A DNA stretch of 64,000 nucleotides from Polytrichum commune. Its lineage: Eukaryota > Streptophyta > Polytrichopsida > Polytrichales > Polytrichaceae. The DNA is taken from NCBI GenBank assembly GCA_950295325.1, contig OX485805.1, positions 45,658,758-45,722,757 on the forward strand. The letters are read 5' to 3'. Made by a program: the position numbers and the translations under genes. Of this stretch, positions 36,071 to 47,313 are shown piece after piece; the first letter of the stretch is position 1; each line of letters begins with the position of its first letter. The notes under the pieces were generated by a model. The model did not search any database, was not told the origin of the DNA, and worked only from the letters and a program-made list of their open reading frames with translations.

Positions 36071-37853
36071 TGTGAGGCCAAACCCCCCACCCTTAAGCGT
36101 CCGTAGTCCGAGTAGTGGGTTTGGGCTCACATTCCTCCGCGGTATTGGATTTGGACTTGGATGAGTCCATAGTGCAAGGTTCACCCTTCAAGTGGTCTTG
36201 GATTTAACTTTGGTCTTTGCTTCCTTTGTCTTGCCATCGCGAGAGTGCTCCACATTCTCCATTAATTTGTGCACGTGGTTTATTTTTAAAGAGAGGATGC
36301 AAGTGTTAAAAAAAACACTATTCTCTATAGTCAATCTCAAATACATTTACTTGTGAAAGCCACCATAACACTAACTAGCATAATGTAACTAACTACTTGT
36401 CTATGAGCTAATTAGGTAGGCTATCTACTAAGCTCCTTCATGAACCCATCTCTTTACTTTCTAATTACATAAACCTAGCTCCTTCATAAACCCAGCTCCT
36501 TCATAAACCCAGCTTCTTAGCTTCTAACTAAACAAACCCAGCTCCTTCATAAACTCAGGTCCTTCATAAACCCAGCCCTTTACTTTCTAACTAAACAAAC
36601 CCAGCTCCTTCATAAACCCAGCTCCTTCATGAACCCACAACTTTGTAGTTGTAATCCCCAACTACCTCACTAATTATTCAAGCCCTTAACTAATCTTCCT
36701 ACCTAATTTCCCTAATTCTACTAACAAGCCCTTTCTAATCACACAATTCTTCTCTTATCCTAAAATCCTAAAATCCTAGAGAGGAGAGGGGGAGAGAGAA
36801 TTTCCTAACTTCACTAAGACTAACTAATCCACACAAGTATATTTTTGCACTCATCACAACATCAAGTGCTCAACTCTTAAACATGGAACTTGCAACCACG
36901 TGTATTCAAAACATGAACTTTAAGTACCACAAATTGGAATCATGAATTAACTTTAAAATCCTTCACGTCAACACTAATTCTACCAAGAGGTCAAGCCCTC
37001 TTCAAGGCTAACAAGCCTTGGCTCTCAAACTAAAAACTAAGCACACACATGTGCTCCAATATGGCTTCCCACACCCACACTTATAACTCGTGGGGTGCCT
37101 TGGAGCACAAAGGAAAGAGAGGATGAGTGAGGGAAGAATGAGGGATTATATAGTAAGCTTGAGGGGGTGAGCACCCTCAAGGCTCACGATAAGCCCTTGA
37201 GATTTCCTCCTACTTAGTAGGCGCCAATCCTATCTTCTAAGCCTTCCTCCCTCAAATGATCAACAAGGATCCTAATTCGAACATTTAACTAGCCTTGGCT
37301 TTCTACCTACCACACTTTACCAAACTTGGGATGCTTCAACCCAAACTTAGCCTCCTTCGCTTTCCGCCGCCATAACTTTCTCCCCTTACTTTCCCAAATC
37401 GTCGCTCACCACTTAATTCAAACCACGATGCTTAACTCGTGATTTGATTGGTGCTTTGAGAATTTGCTTATCCTCCACCTTGCATTCTTCCTTGGGCCTT
37501 CCCCATTAAGTGGCCATGATGAGGTGGTCCACTTGTGCGCTCCATGTGATCCTCCATTCATCCCAATTCGAATGCACTTGCCTCTTGAGTCACTTTGGTT
37601 GTCTCCATCCATTTGTACTAGCCTACTCACTAACTACTCAATCCAAGTTCTCCTTACCTATCCTCATTCACTCAAATCCTTCCGAAGGTAAAAACACAAT
37701 AACAACTCACATCCTAGCCTCTTACAACATGGTACTTCTAAGACTAACATTTCACTCTTTTTATATTTTTGTGAAGTAACATGCTACTTCAAAGTGCATC
37801 AACTAACGTTTCAAGGGTCTAAGACTAAATGTGGGCACCCTTTTGGGCTCACA
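36071..37853 (-). mobile_element. 3' LTR of intact Gypsy element
   Basis: 1783 bp, TGTGAG...CTCACA ends. It has the same length as the LTR at 45064-46846, and I found no difference on reading. In element sense (minus) a TATA-like ACTATATAATC lies at about 37145-37155, roughly 700 nt into the LTR, and AATAAA near 36276. An array of 16-17-bp units (CTCCTTCATAAACCCAG on the plus strand) occupies about 36429-36640. The target duplication CAAGG is at 36066-36070. Confidence 0.97.
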
Positions 37854-37914
37854 TAATTGGCGACCATCGGGGGATGAATCCAAACATCTCTTGCTCCAAG
37901 GGTAAGTTGCCTAG

Positions 37915-40900
37915 TCAAGCTCGGTACTCCTTACATCTACTTCCCGATGTACGGGTAGGAAAGAGCTCACCATTCAACGTTTCCAATTGAATTGAATTAT
38001 TAGGAAAGACCTCATAGACAAGGTAAGGTCCTAACCATACCGCATTGAATTTCGCCGGAAATTCAAGCTTTCGTGCGTCTTGAATCATGACCATCATTCC
38101 CGGTGTTAGGGCCCTTCTCTTATGTCGTTTGTCGAAAGTAATCTTTCTCCTTCTTTGGATTGCCTCAATATGTTGAGCCGCCATTCTCCTCCCTTCGTCA
38201 AGTGCTTCCAAATCGGTTAGTCGATTTCGTAAGGATTGACTTTCGGTAAGTCTCGTACTCACGGCCACCCTAAGTGACTCGACTTCATATTCGATTGGTA
38301 GTGTCGCTTCAAGACCATAGACTAAGGAAAATGGTGTAGCACGCGTAGTTACCTTATAGGTTGTACGGTATGCCCAAAGTGCCGCCGTTAGTTTCGTATC
38401 CCAATCCCGCTTCGAGTCTATAACCGTCTTGCGTAGTATACTCACCAAAATTCCGTTAACCCTTTCCGTTTGTCCATTGGTTTGTGGGTGGTAGGGAGTA
38501 GTCTTCCGGTGATCAATTTTAAATTTCTCTGTCATCTCTCGAATCAAGTCATTCAAAAAGTGAGTACCCCTATCGCTTACTAGGATCTTCGGCACCCCGA
38601 ACCGCGAAATTAGGTTTTCGTACATAAATGTTGCCGCGTGTTCCGCCGTGTCGGTCTTCACCGCTTTGGCTTCCGCCCACTTGGTGAGGTACTCGGTTGC
38701 CACCACAATATATTTCATTCCTTTTGAAGATTGGGGATGGACCTCACCCACATAGTCGATGCCCCATTTTTCGAAAGGAATTAAGGGTAATGACACATGT
38801 AAAGGCATCTCCATTCTAAGGTCGTCTCGGGCATACCGTTGGCAAGCGTCGCATTTCCTTACATAGTCATGGGCGTCCTTAAATAGTGTAGGCCAAAAGT
38901 AGCCCGCTCTAAGTATTTTTTGCCCGGTGAGTTGACCCGAGAAGTGACCGCCGCAAGCGCTATCGTGGCAAGCGATTAAAATTGCTTCAACCTCCGTTTT
39001 TGACACGCATCGTCGTAAAATACCATCGGACCCCCTTCTAAACAACCTATGGCCCACTACAACAAATTGCCTACTATTTACCCTCACCTTCCTTCTCTCT
39101 TCTTTTGTCCACTCTTTGGGCAACTTGTGGGTTGTTAGAAATTCCACTATGCCCGCATACCACTCCGGTGTAGAAGTGACCACAAAGAGGCTATCATCTA
39201 CTAACATATCATTTACCGGATTTTTTCCTATCTCCTCCGACAACCTAGACAAGTGGTCCGCTTGTAAATGCATACGACCCGGTTTATATTCCACCGTGTA
39301 GTCGAATTCTTCTAATAACAAAACCCACCTAGCTAACCTACCACTTAACTCCGCCTTGTTAATTAGATACTTGATAGCCATGTGGTCAACAAAAAATACA
39401 ACCGGGTTGCACATGAGGTAATGCCTAAACTTTTTAACGGAAAACACCATGGCTAGGCACTCCCTCTCCGTTGTAGAGTAGTTTCTTTCGGCGGGGGTCA
39501 ATTGCTTACTCGCATAAGCTATAGGTTGATCCTTCTCTTTTTCTCCCGTTGCTTGACAAAGCGCACTCCCTATTGCCACATTACTAGCATCACAATAGAC
39601 GTGAAAAGGTTTACCCCAATTGGGTGGTATCAACACCGGATAGGTGCTCAACCTATCCCGCAATTCCTCAAAGGCTTTTTGACAAGCATCCGTCCACTCG
39701 AATTTGACATCCTTTTTGAGCAAATGGGTAATGGGCACTGCTATCTTTGAAAAATTAGGAATAAGTTCCCGGTACCATCCCACATGTCCTAACAACTTAG
39801 AGATCCCCTTGGAATTGGTTGGAGTTGCCAAGTCGCTTATGGCCGCAATCTTATCCGGATCGGGTTCTCTACCTTTCTCACTAACAACATAACCCAACAA
39901 CACTCCCTTATTCACTCCCAAAAATGTCTTATCCGGGTTCAATGCTAACCTCATCTTCCTACACCTAACCAATGCCTCCCTAACACAATGTAGGTGATCA
40001 TCCACATTACTTTGTGTGCTAAAATCGTCCACAAAGACGGTCATGGATTTGAACAACAAGTCGGTGAAGATATACATTACTAATCGTTGGAAAGTAGCCG
40101 GGGCATTACATAACCCAAATGGCATCACTACCCACACAAAAGTACCCCAAGGTGTAGTAAAAGCCGTTTTATGGATATCTTGGAGGGCTATGGAAATTTG
40201 ATTATAACCCGCATACCCATCCATAAAGGTATATCGCGAATGACCTCCAACCTCCTCAAGCAACAAGGTGATAAAAGGTAAGGGGAAGTGATCCTTTTGT
40301 GTGCACGAATTCAATTTCCTATAGTCGACACAAACCCTTAATTTCCCATTTTTTTTCTTTACTAAGACCATAGGAGAAACCCAATCCGTGATTTCCACCG
40401 GCTTGATAAACCCGGCCTTCAATAACCTTTCCAATTCCGCTTTCACCAACAATTGCAATTGAGGATTCATCCTCCTCTCCTTTTGTCTAATTGGCCTCGC
40501 CCCCGGAATTAAAGGAATCCGGTGCTCTACCATTTCCCTAGGAATTCCCTTAAGCTCATCGTAGGACCATGCAAAAGTATCACTAAACTCATCCACCAAA
40601 TTGCTATACTCCCTAACCTCTTTCTCCCCCAATTTGGAGCCCATCTTCATTTGTCGGGTTTTTCCATTCTTTAATTTCACATCCACGTACCGCCAATCCG
40701 CTTCCGACACATGTGCTTGTTCCTCTTTGTTCCGATACCAATCGGAAGGCACATTGGGGTAATCTTTCACATCTTGACCTACAACTATCCCCGTAGACGT
40801 GGTCTTGAAATGTAAAGGCTCCTCCAATTTCGATGACTCAATAATCACATCCTCCTCTTGAGTCCCATCTACATGAATTAAACTAACCTCACCCTCTTCC

Positions 40901-43900
40901 ACGTCATCTACCCAAGGTGTTAACCCACCGCTAACCCACTCTTCCTCGGTGAGCACCTCACATGGCTCCAACAATGAGCCCTCTCCTAAACTAACACTAG
41001 GAAATTCACTCCCTAAGCCTACTTGGTGAAATGTAACCATTACATCAACCTCGGACTCGGGGTACTCCCTTAGCCATTGGGCATAATCCCCATTATCCCC
41101 ATAATTGTAAAAATTAGGACCTAGACTTCCCGAGCCCGAATCTATAACAACCCTTTGACCTTCGGGATGGACGACTCCCACCAATGCCTTGCCAATCTCA
41201 TTCTCGTTTAAGTCATCAATTTCCTTCTCCAATGGCAAATACATCTCCTTCTTCATCCATCCTTCTAATGAACCAATGGACACTATGACCCTATTACCCT
41301 CCGGACCATAAGTGATGGATGGTTTAGGTCCACCCCAATTGACCATAGCATTCGCCATCCGCAACCAAGGCCTACCTAGCAAAATGGGGAAGGTGTCCTT
41401 GTTGGAGTGCATTTTAATGACATGGAAGGTGACCAAGTACTCCTCACCTCCCGTAGTCATTCTACAATCCTTGATCATCCCCAAAGGCGTAGTCGAACTT
41501 TGATTTGCCATATTTATGACCAAAGGTGAAGGCCCCGTGAGTCCAAGTCCCAATTTTTTCATAGTATCCTCCGGTAGTATATTTAGACTACTCCCTCCGT
41601 CGACTAGCACATTAGGAACCACCTTATCTACTATAACAACTTCTATTTCTATAGCTTTCACGTCTCTTCCACCTTGTGATTGGATCCTAGCGGCTATTTT
41701 AGCTTTCACCTTCCTCATCCTCTTGTGTACCGGCATTCCCTCCTTTAATGTTTTCCTTGCCGTGGGTGAAATTTCCAATAGTTGGCCGAAAGTAATATCC
41801 GCCTTGAGTGTACTAAGGTCCGCCCACAAGTCGTACCCGGTAGATCTTTCCACCTTAGAATTACCCACTACATCGAATTCGTCTACGGGAACCCCCGGTC
41901 CTTCCCATTCACCCACATCGCTATTATCCAAGTCATGTACCGCATTAGTCCTCTCCCTATCTTGTAAAATTATATTTTCCCTCTCCACATCCTTAGTAGC
42001 TCTTCTAGCTACCCTATCCAACTCGGAGAGATTAATCTCTTCATCCGAAGAGTAATTTCCTTGCTCTCCTATTCCTACCTCCAACGGGGCATCCCCTCTC
42101 CTAGCCCTAGTAGTTACCGCTAGTGCAGGTGCTTCTTCAACCACACCCTTACCCTTCACTAACTCATATGTAATAGCATTGGTGTGAGGAGGCCATTGAC
42201 TTTGCTCCTCTCCAATTCTCGTTGGGAGAGGAAGCATGTCATCACATGTGGCCTCCAACACTCCATCCATGAACCTAACATCTTGTGAGTTAGATGGTCC
42301 CGGATCCGTTGGAGGCGCTTGTCTCCCGTTACTACCATTAGGTGGAACTCCTTGTCTATTTTGTATTGGAATGTAACCGGTTGTAGTTTGCAAGCCCGCC
42401 GGTGGATGAAAAGTTTGCCTAGCATTACTATGGTCATAGTATAAGTTAGGTGGCCTAAGTTCATTGGCCGGTACTCCTTGTGGCCTAGCACCTCGCATAT
42501 TATCCCTTGCTTGTTGTTGTGGATTAGCCACCGGGTAAGGGACATTAATTATTTTGTCCGGTTGGCGACACGTATCCGAGGGATGACTTCCTCCACAATT
42601 GCTACAATTAAACTCTTGACCTTCGGACCAACATTGTCCTTGAGCGTGCCACCTTCCACAAAAGGGATGAAATTCCTTCTTCTCTAAATTTTGGCCACCT
42701 TGCCCTCTAGGTTGTGGTCCTCTATTGCTTCCATTTCCATAGTGAGGTGGCGCTTGACCTCGTTGATTTTGTTGAGGTGGGTTACCGTTTCCTCTTTGGT
42801 CACGGTTTTGTCCACTTCTACAAAATTGACGCGTGTGGCCCGGTTGGCCACATTGGACACACCATAATCCGGAAGAATGCCTACCCGACTCAACCGGGGG
42901 TGGAGGCCCCGGTTGTTGACTCCGGATCATTAATGACATTTGATCCGTGAGGCTTTGCATTTGTTTTATCATAGCCTCTTGGAATCCTAGTTGGCTAGCA
43001 CCTAGTCTTCTCTCAACCTCCTCCAAGTGTGGATCCGTTCTAGGGGCCGGTAGTGCCAAAAGAGGTGCCGGTTCCCTAACCGCTAAAGGTCGGGGACCGG
43101 TGTCCACAATGGCATATGGAATTTGGTTCTCATACTTAGCGGGTTCTACCGCTACCACCCTAGGGCGTATGGGGATGAATTGTGGGATCAATTCATCCTC
43201 CCTTCTCCATAGCCTTTCGTGATCTTTATCCAAGTTTTCAATATCTCTAGCCGCACGCTTGGCATCCGCCAAGGTCAAGGGATTCCTTTCTAGAACACCC
43301 CTAATAGTTCCGGACTTAAAAAACCCTTGAATGAAAAATTGCTTTAGCGTGTCGTCGTTGAGCATGGTACCCACAAATCTAGTGCACACTAAATCAAACC
43401 TCCTAATGTAAGCCGAAATTTCTTCCTCCCTTCCTTGCTTCAATGACGACAATGCCCTTAATGCGGTACTTTGACCCACTTCCGGCCTAAATTCGTTAAG
43501 AAACTCCCTTTGTAATTGTTCCCATCCCCTAAAATGTCCCTCGGCATGATCCCGATACCATTCATAGGCTTCCCCCTCTAGAGTGGTAGGAAACCACACT
43601 AACCAATAACCCGGGTTGGTTATGAGGAAGCTAGCCAACCGTTCGATATACCGTTCCATGTGCCGAGAGGGGTCCTCATCCTTGGTCCCATAAAATTTAG
43701 GGAGATGAGATGGCATATCCATCGCCGCTAAATTTTGTGGAACCACAATTGGTAGGCCTCTTGGCCTAACCAATGGGTCTATTGGAGGTATAGGAGGTAT
43801 GGGCGGAATTGGGGGTATGGGTGGTGGATCCATCCCCCGTTCCTCGGCCATGGTGACCGGTGAACTATTCAACAATCCCCTATCAACTTCTACCGGGAAT

Positions 43901-44154
43901 TCTTCTCTAAGTGTGTAATTTTCCGAAGAAGTTTCACCACTCAATTTGGAGGGAGTGATCTCCTCTTCAAGTTGAGCTCCAAGTTCTAAGGTGTCTAGAA
44001 TTGACCTAGTCCTAGGTTCGACGTTCAAACAACTCTCTATTCTAACATTATCTTGTTCTAATCTATCACTGATTTTAGAGGACCGCCTCTTTCGAGTAGA
44101 TTTCTCTAGTCCTACTATCAAACTTGGTTTTTGTGAGCGAGTCCTACCTTGCAT
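37915..44154 (-). CDS. Ty3/Gypsy gag-pol polyprotein, intact, 2079 residues
   Basis: One uninterrupted frame, ATG at 44152-44154, so gag and pol are fused without a frameshift. Domains in order (rough residue numbers) follow. Pro-Ile repeat 112-125. Retrotrans_gag 150-290 (HMERYIERL, WEQLQREFLNEF). Two zinc knuckles, CVQCGQPGHTRQFC near 435 and CSNCGGSHPSDTC near 515. Protease with LVDGGSSLNIL near 850. Reverse transcriptase with LRVCVDYRKLN, MPFGLCNAPATFQR and the catalytic FVDDF near 1370. RNase H with FHVYCDAS near 1515. Integrase with the HHCC finger (HDSACGGH..CDACQ) near 1730-1765 and the DDE residues in WGIDYVG, LVSDRGTHF and TNGQTERVNG (about 1800, 1860, 1895). All catalytic residues are present. 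No chromodomain is seen at the C-terminus. It makes the enzymes that copy the element's RNA and insert the DNA. It looks recently active. Confidence 0.97.
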   Translation of the reverse strand: MQGRTRSQKPSLIVGLEKSTRKRRSSKISDRLEQDNVRIESCLNVEPRTRSILDTLELGAQLEEEITPSKLSGETSSENYTLREEFPVEVDRGLLNSSPVTMAEERGMDPPPIPPIPPIPPIPPIDPLVRPRGLPIVVPQNLAAMDMPSHLPKFYGTKDEDPSRHMERYIERLASFLITNPGYWLVWFPTTLEGEAYEWYRDHAEGHFRGWEQLQREFLNEFRPEVGQSTALRALSSLKQGREEEISAYIRRFDLVCTRFVGTMLNDDTLKQFFIQGFFKSGTIRGVLERNPLTLADAKRAARDIENLDKDHERLWRREDELIPQFIPIRPRVVAVEPAKYENQIPYAIVDTGPRPLAVREPAPLLALPAPRTDPHLEEVERRLGASQLGFQEAMIKQMQSLTDQMSLMIRSQQPGPPPPVESGRHSSGLWCVQCGQPGHTRQFCRSGQNRDQRGNGNPPQQNQRGQAPPHYGNGSNRGPQPRGQGGQNLEKKEFHPFCGRWHAQGQCWSEGQEFNCSNCGGSHPSDTCRQPDKIINVPYPVANPQQQARDNMRGARPQGVPANELRPPNLYYDHSNARQTFHPPAGLQTTTGYIPIQNRQGVPPNGSNGRQAPPTDPGPSNSQDVRFMDGVLEATCDDMLPLPTRIGEEQSQWPPHTNAITYELVKGKGVVEEAPALAVTTRARRGDAPLEVGIGEQGNYSSDEEINLSELDRVARRATKDVERENIILQDRERTNAVHDLDNSDVGEWEGPGVPVDEFDVVGNSKVERSTGYDLWADLSTLKADITFGQLLEISPTARKTLKEGMPVHKRMRKVKAKIAARIQSQGGRDVKAIEIEVVIVDKVVPNVLVDGGSSLNILPEDTMKKLGLGLTGPSPLVINMANQSSTTPLGMIKDCRMTTGGEEYLVTFHVIKMHSNKDTFPILLGRPWLRMANAMVNWGGPKPSITYGPEGNRVIVSIGSLEGWMKKEMYLPLEKEIDDLNENEIGKALVGVVHPEGQRVVIDSGSGSLGPNFYNYGDNGDYAQWLREYPESEVDVMVTFHQVGLGSEFPSVSLGEGSLLEPCEVLTEEEWVSGGLTPWVDDVEEGEVSLIHVDGTQEEDVIIESSKLEEPLHFKTTSTGIVVGQDVKDYPNVPSDWYRNKEEQAHVSEADWRYVDVKLKNGKTRQMKMGSKLGEKEVREYSNLVDEFSDTFAWSYDELKGIPREMVEHRIPLIPGARPIRQKERRMNPQLQLLVKAELERLLKAGFIKPVEITDWVSPMVLVKKKNGKLRVCVDYRKLNSCTQKDHFPLPFITLLLEEVGGHSRYTFMDGYAGYNQISIALQDIHKTAFTTPWGTFVWVVMPFGLCNAPATFQRLVMYIFTDLLFKSMTVFVDDFSTQSNVDDHLHCVREALVRCRKMRLALNPDKTFLGVNKGVLLGYVVSEKGREPDPDKIAAISDLATPTNSKGISKLLGHVGWYRELIPNFSKIAVPITHLLKKDVKFEWTDACQKAFEELRDRLSTYPVLIPPNWGKPFHVYCDASNVAIGSALCQATGEKEKDQPIAYASKQLTPAERNYSTTERECLAMVFSVKKFRHYLMCNPVVFFVDHMAIKYLINKAELSGRLARWVLLLEEFDYTVEYKPGRMHLQADHLSRLSEEIGKNPVNDMLVDDSLFVVTSTPEWYAGIVEFLTTHKLPKEWTKEERRKVRVNSRQFVVVGHRLFRRGSDGILRRCVSKTEVEAILIACHDSACGGHFSGQLTGQKILRAGYFWPTLFKDAHDYVRKCDACQRYARDDLRMEMPLHVSLPLIPFEKWGIDYVGEVHPQSSKGMKYIVVATEYLTKWAEAKAVKTDTAEHAATFMYENLISRFGVPKILVSDRGTHFLNDLIREMTEKFKIDHRKTTPYHPQTNGQTERVNGILVSILRKTVIDSKRDWDTKLTAALWAYRTTYKVTTRATPFSLVYGLEATLPIEYEVESLRVAVSTRLTESQSLRNRLTDLEALDEGRRMAAQHIEAIQRRRKITFDKRHKRRALTPGMMVMIQDARKLEFPAKFNAVWLGPYLVYEVFPNNSIQLETLNGELFPTRTSGSRCKEYRA

Positions 44155-45063
44155 TCCATAAGAATCGATCGACCCTCACTTGACCACACATAATCCTAGC
44201 AATTCCCCTCTTAATATTTTCACTTGTCTTGGTGTGGTTATAATTTTTTTAGGAGGTGAGGAAAAGAACCTGCAAGCCCACTTAGGTGAAAGAATCCCAA
44301 TAGGGGATAGGCATGTTCATGTTAATTTTTTGGTTAAGTCGGAGCATCACCTCCGCACCTTCCCGCAAATTAACACTCACCACAATACCGATTGTGAGGG
44401 GGTGACCTTCCGAGTAGATTATGTTAAAAGTCGAGGCTTCACCCTTCAACTTCTCACACCATCCACAATTCGGGAATTACCCTCTACAACGGATAACAAC
44501 AATCACGAGTACAAAATGCATTCCTTAATTAGTTAATGAGTTCACTTTGAAGAAATAAACATACCTTGAGCAATCGCATCCCCCTGTGAGTTAGCACTCC
44601 CCTCAATCGTGACTCAATGTAACAACACCATAAACTTTGTGAAATATTAATTTAATCTAGAGCATGAAATGACAACTCCCAAAACTTTGAGACTCACCCC
44701 GAGGTGAGTGTCAAAGTTCAATGTCCTAAGGTGAATTTACCCTCTAATGTTTTAATGAGCTACTCGGTTATAGGTTCCTTTTAAGTTCTTAGCAAATCCC
44801 CAAAAAGGTTGAGGACGTACCTTCGCCGCGCTCCTTCCTCAAAAATGAATTTGCGTAATTGACAATGCAATTCATTCCAAGGAATAGTTGAAATACAATG
44901 AATTCAAATGTAACCCAAAGAGAGAATACTTACCGAGTTTCGGGTGCTCCTTCCCTTCTCTCAAGTTTGTGTCTCCAATTTTTCCTAGTTGCCTCCAAGT
45001 CTCCTAGTCGCCTCCAAGTCTTATAACTACCTTCTGCTTCGCTCCCGGCAGACGCACCAATTA
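44155..45063 (-). other. 5' untranslated leader of the Gypsy element
   Basis: 909 bp between the 5' LTR and the gag start, including the primer site. The opposite strand has a 118-codon open frame (44180-44536) that I do not consider a gene. No other structure is evident. Confidence 0.8.
45042..45059 (-). other. Gypsy primer binding site, probably tRNA-Gly
   Basis: In element sense TGGTGCGTCTGCCGGGAG, 4 bp after the LTR end. It would pair with the 3' end of a tRNA ending ...CTCCCGGCAGACGCA-CCA. From memory this acceptor stem fits plant tRNA-Gly(UCC), which starts GCGTCTG. The match to a specific tRNA is not verified. Confidence 0.75.
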
Positions 45064-46846
45064 TGTGAGGCCAAACCCCCCACCCTTAAGCGTCCGTAGT
45101 CCGAGTAGTGGGTTTGGGCTCACATTCCTCCGCGGTATTGGATTTGGACTTGGATGAGTCCATAGTGCAAGGTTCACCCTTCAAGTGGTCTTGGATTTAA
45201 CTTTGGTCTTTGCTTCCTTTGTCTTGCCATCGCGAGAGTGCTCCACATTCTCCATTAATTTGTGCACGTGGTTTATTTTTAAAGAGAGGATGCAAGTGTT
45301 AAAAAAAACACTATTCTCTATAGTCAATCTCAAATACATTTACTTGTGAAAGCCACCATAACACTAACTAGCATAATGTAACTAACTACTTGTCTATGAG
45401 CTAATTAGGTAGGCTATCTACTAAGCTCCTTCATGAACCCATCTCTTTACTTTCTAATTACATAAACCTAGCTCCTTCATAAACCCAGCTCCTTCATAAA
45501 CCCAGCTTCTTAGCTTCTAACTAAACAAACCCAGCTCCTTCATAAACTCAGGTCCTTCATAAACCCAGCCCTTTACTTTCTAACTAAACAAACCCAGCTC
45601 CTTCATAAACCCAGCTCCTTCATGAACCCACAACTTTGTAGTTGTAATCCCCAACTACCTCACTAATTATTCAAGCCCTTAACTAATCTTCCTACCTAAT
45701 TTCCCTAATTCTACTAACAAGCCCTTTCTAATCACACAATTCTTCTCTTATCCTAAAATCCTAAAATCCTAGAGAGGAGAGGGGGAGAGAGAATTTCCTA
45801 ACTTCACTAAGACTAACTAATCCACACAAGTATATTTTTGCACTCATCACAACATCAAGTGCTCAACTCTTAAACATGGAACTTGCAACCACGTGTATTC
45901 AAAACATGAACTTTAAGTACCACAAATTGGAATCATGAATTAACTTTAAAATCCTTCACGTCAACACTAATTCTACCAAGAGGTCAAGCCCTCTTCAAGG
46001 CTAACAAGCCTTGGCTCTCAAACTAAAAACTAAGCACACACATGTGCTCCAATATGGCTTCCCACACCCACACTTATAACTCGTGGGGTGCCTTGGAGCA
46101 CAAAGGAAAGAGAGGATGAGTGAGGGAAGAATGAGGGATTATATAGTAAGCTTGAGGGGGTGAGCACCCTCAAGGCTCACGATAAGCCCTTGAGATTTCC
46201 TCCTACTTAGTAGGCGCCAATCCTATCTTCTAAGCCTTCCTCCCTCAAATGATCAACAAGGATCCTAATTCGAACATTTAACTAGCCTTGGCTTTCTACC
46301 TACCACACTTTACCAAACTTGGGATGCTTCAACCCAAACTTAGCCTCCTTCGCTTTCCGCCGCCATAACTTTCTCCCCTTACTTTCCCAAATCGTCGCTC
46401 ACCACTTAATTCAAACCACGATGCTTAACTCGTGATTTGATTGGTGCTTTGAGAATTTGCTTATCCTCCACCTTGCATTCTTCCTTGGGCCTTCCCCATT
46501 AAGTGGCCATGATGAGGTGGTCCACTTGTGCGCTCCATGTGATCCTCCATTCATCCCAATTCGAATGCACTTGCCTCTTGAGTCACTTTGGTTGTCTCCA
46601 TCCATTTGTACTAGCCTACTCACTAACTACTCAATCCAAGTTCTCCTTACCTATCCTCATTCACTCAAATCCTTCCGAAGGTAAAAACACAATAACAACT
46701 CACATCCTAGCCTCTTACAACATGGTACTTCTAAGACTAACATTTCACTCTTTTTATATTTTTGTGAAGTAACATGCTACTTCAAAGTGCATCAACTAAC
46801 GTTTCAAGGGTCTAAGACTAAATGTGGGCACCCTTTTGGGCTCACA
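45064..46846 (-). mobile_element. 5' LTR of intact Gypsy element
   Basis: 1783 bp, apparently identical to the 3' LTR (36071-37853). TATA-like ACTATATAATC in element sense is at about 46138-46148. The unit array is at 45422-45633. The outer target duplication CAAGG (46847-46851) matches that at 36066-36070. The minus-strand polyprotein makes this copy the promoter-bearing 5' LTR. Confidence 0.97.
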
Positions 46847-46925
46847 CAAGGAATGCATTCGAAAGTAGAAAGGGTGGGTATGCACGGACGTGACGCTTAT
46901 GGGAGGACGTCCAGAGCAAGTAGTT

Positions 46926-47190
46926 AGAATGACCTAGAAAATGTACCATAAGTCGGTAAAAGGTTAGAGAGGTCAGATCCGGACTTGGTTTGCGAAAACC
47001 ATCTCCAGAAGTTGCCGGATCTGACTAAAAACGTGAGCTGGTCGAAAATATGAAAGTGGTCAGAATGGCCCGAAAACGATATTGTAGGTTGGTAGGAGGT
47101 TAGAGATGGCAGATCCAAGCTTATATTGTGGAAACGACCTTCATAAGTTGGCTGATCGGGCCAAAAACGTGAGCTGGTAGGTAGTGTCCA
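46926..47190. repeat. Two diverged tandem units of 136 bp
   Basis: AGAATG(A/G)CC starts units at 46926 and 47062. Both contain GGTTAGAGA..GGCAGATCC and end AAAAACGTGAGCTGGT. It is next to the Gypsy insertion, and I see no gene in it. Confidence 0.8.
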
Positions 47191-47313
47191 GGGCATGTTT
47201 CAAGCCTTAAACGGAAGTTGTAGGGGATTGTGCGTCAAAGGAGATGTCTCGGGATGAGGAACTAGCTTGGGAGGTGTTTATGCAAGGCTTGGACGTGACT
47301 AGCGGCGAACTAG

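Noticed and set aside
37418-37779. Short ORFs in the LTRs, duplicated at 46411-46772
   Set aside because: Same sequence twice because both LTRs are the same; no coding features.
41516-42055. 179-codon plus-strand ORF and similar ones antisense to the polyprotein
   Set aside because: Shadow frames of the long minus-strand gag-pol reading.
44180-44536. 118-codon plus-strand ORF beside the Gypsy polyprotein
   Set aside because: Lies antisense in the 5' leader, with no domain and no other support.
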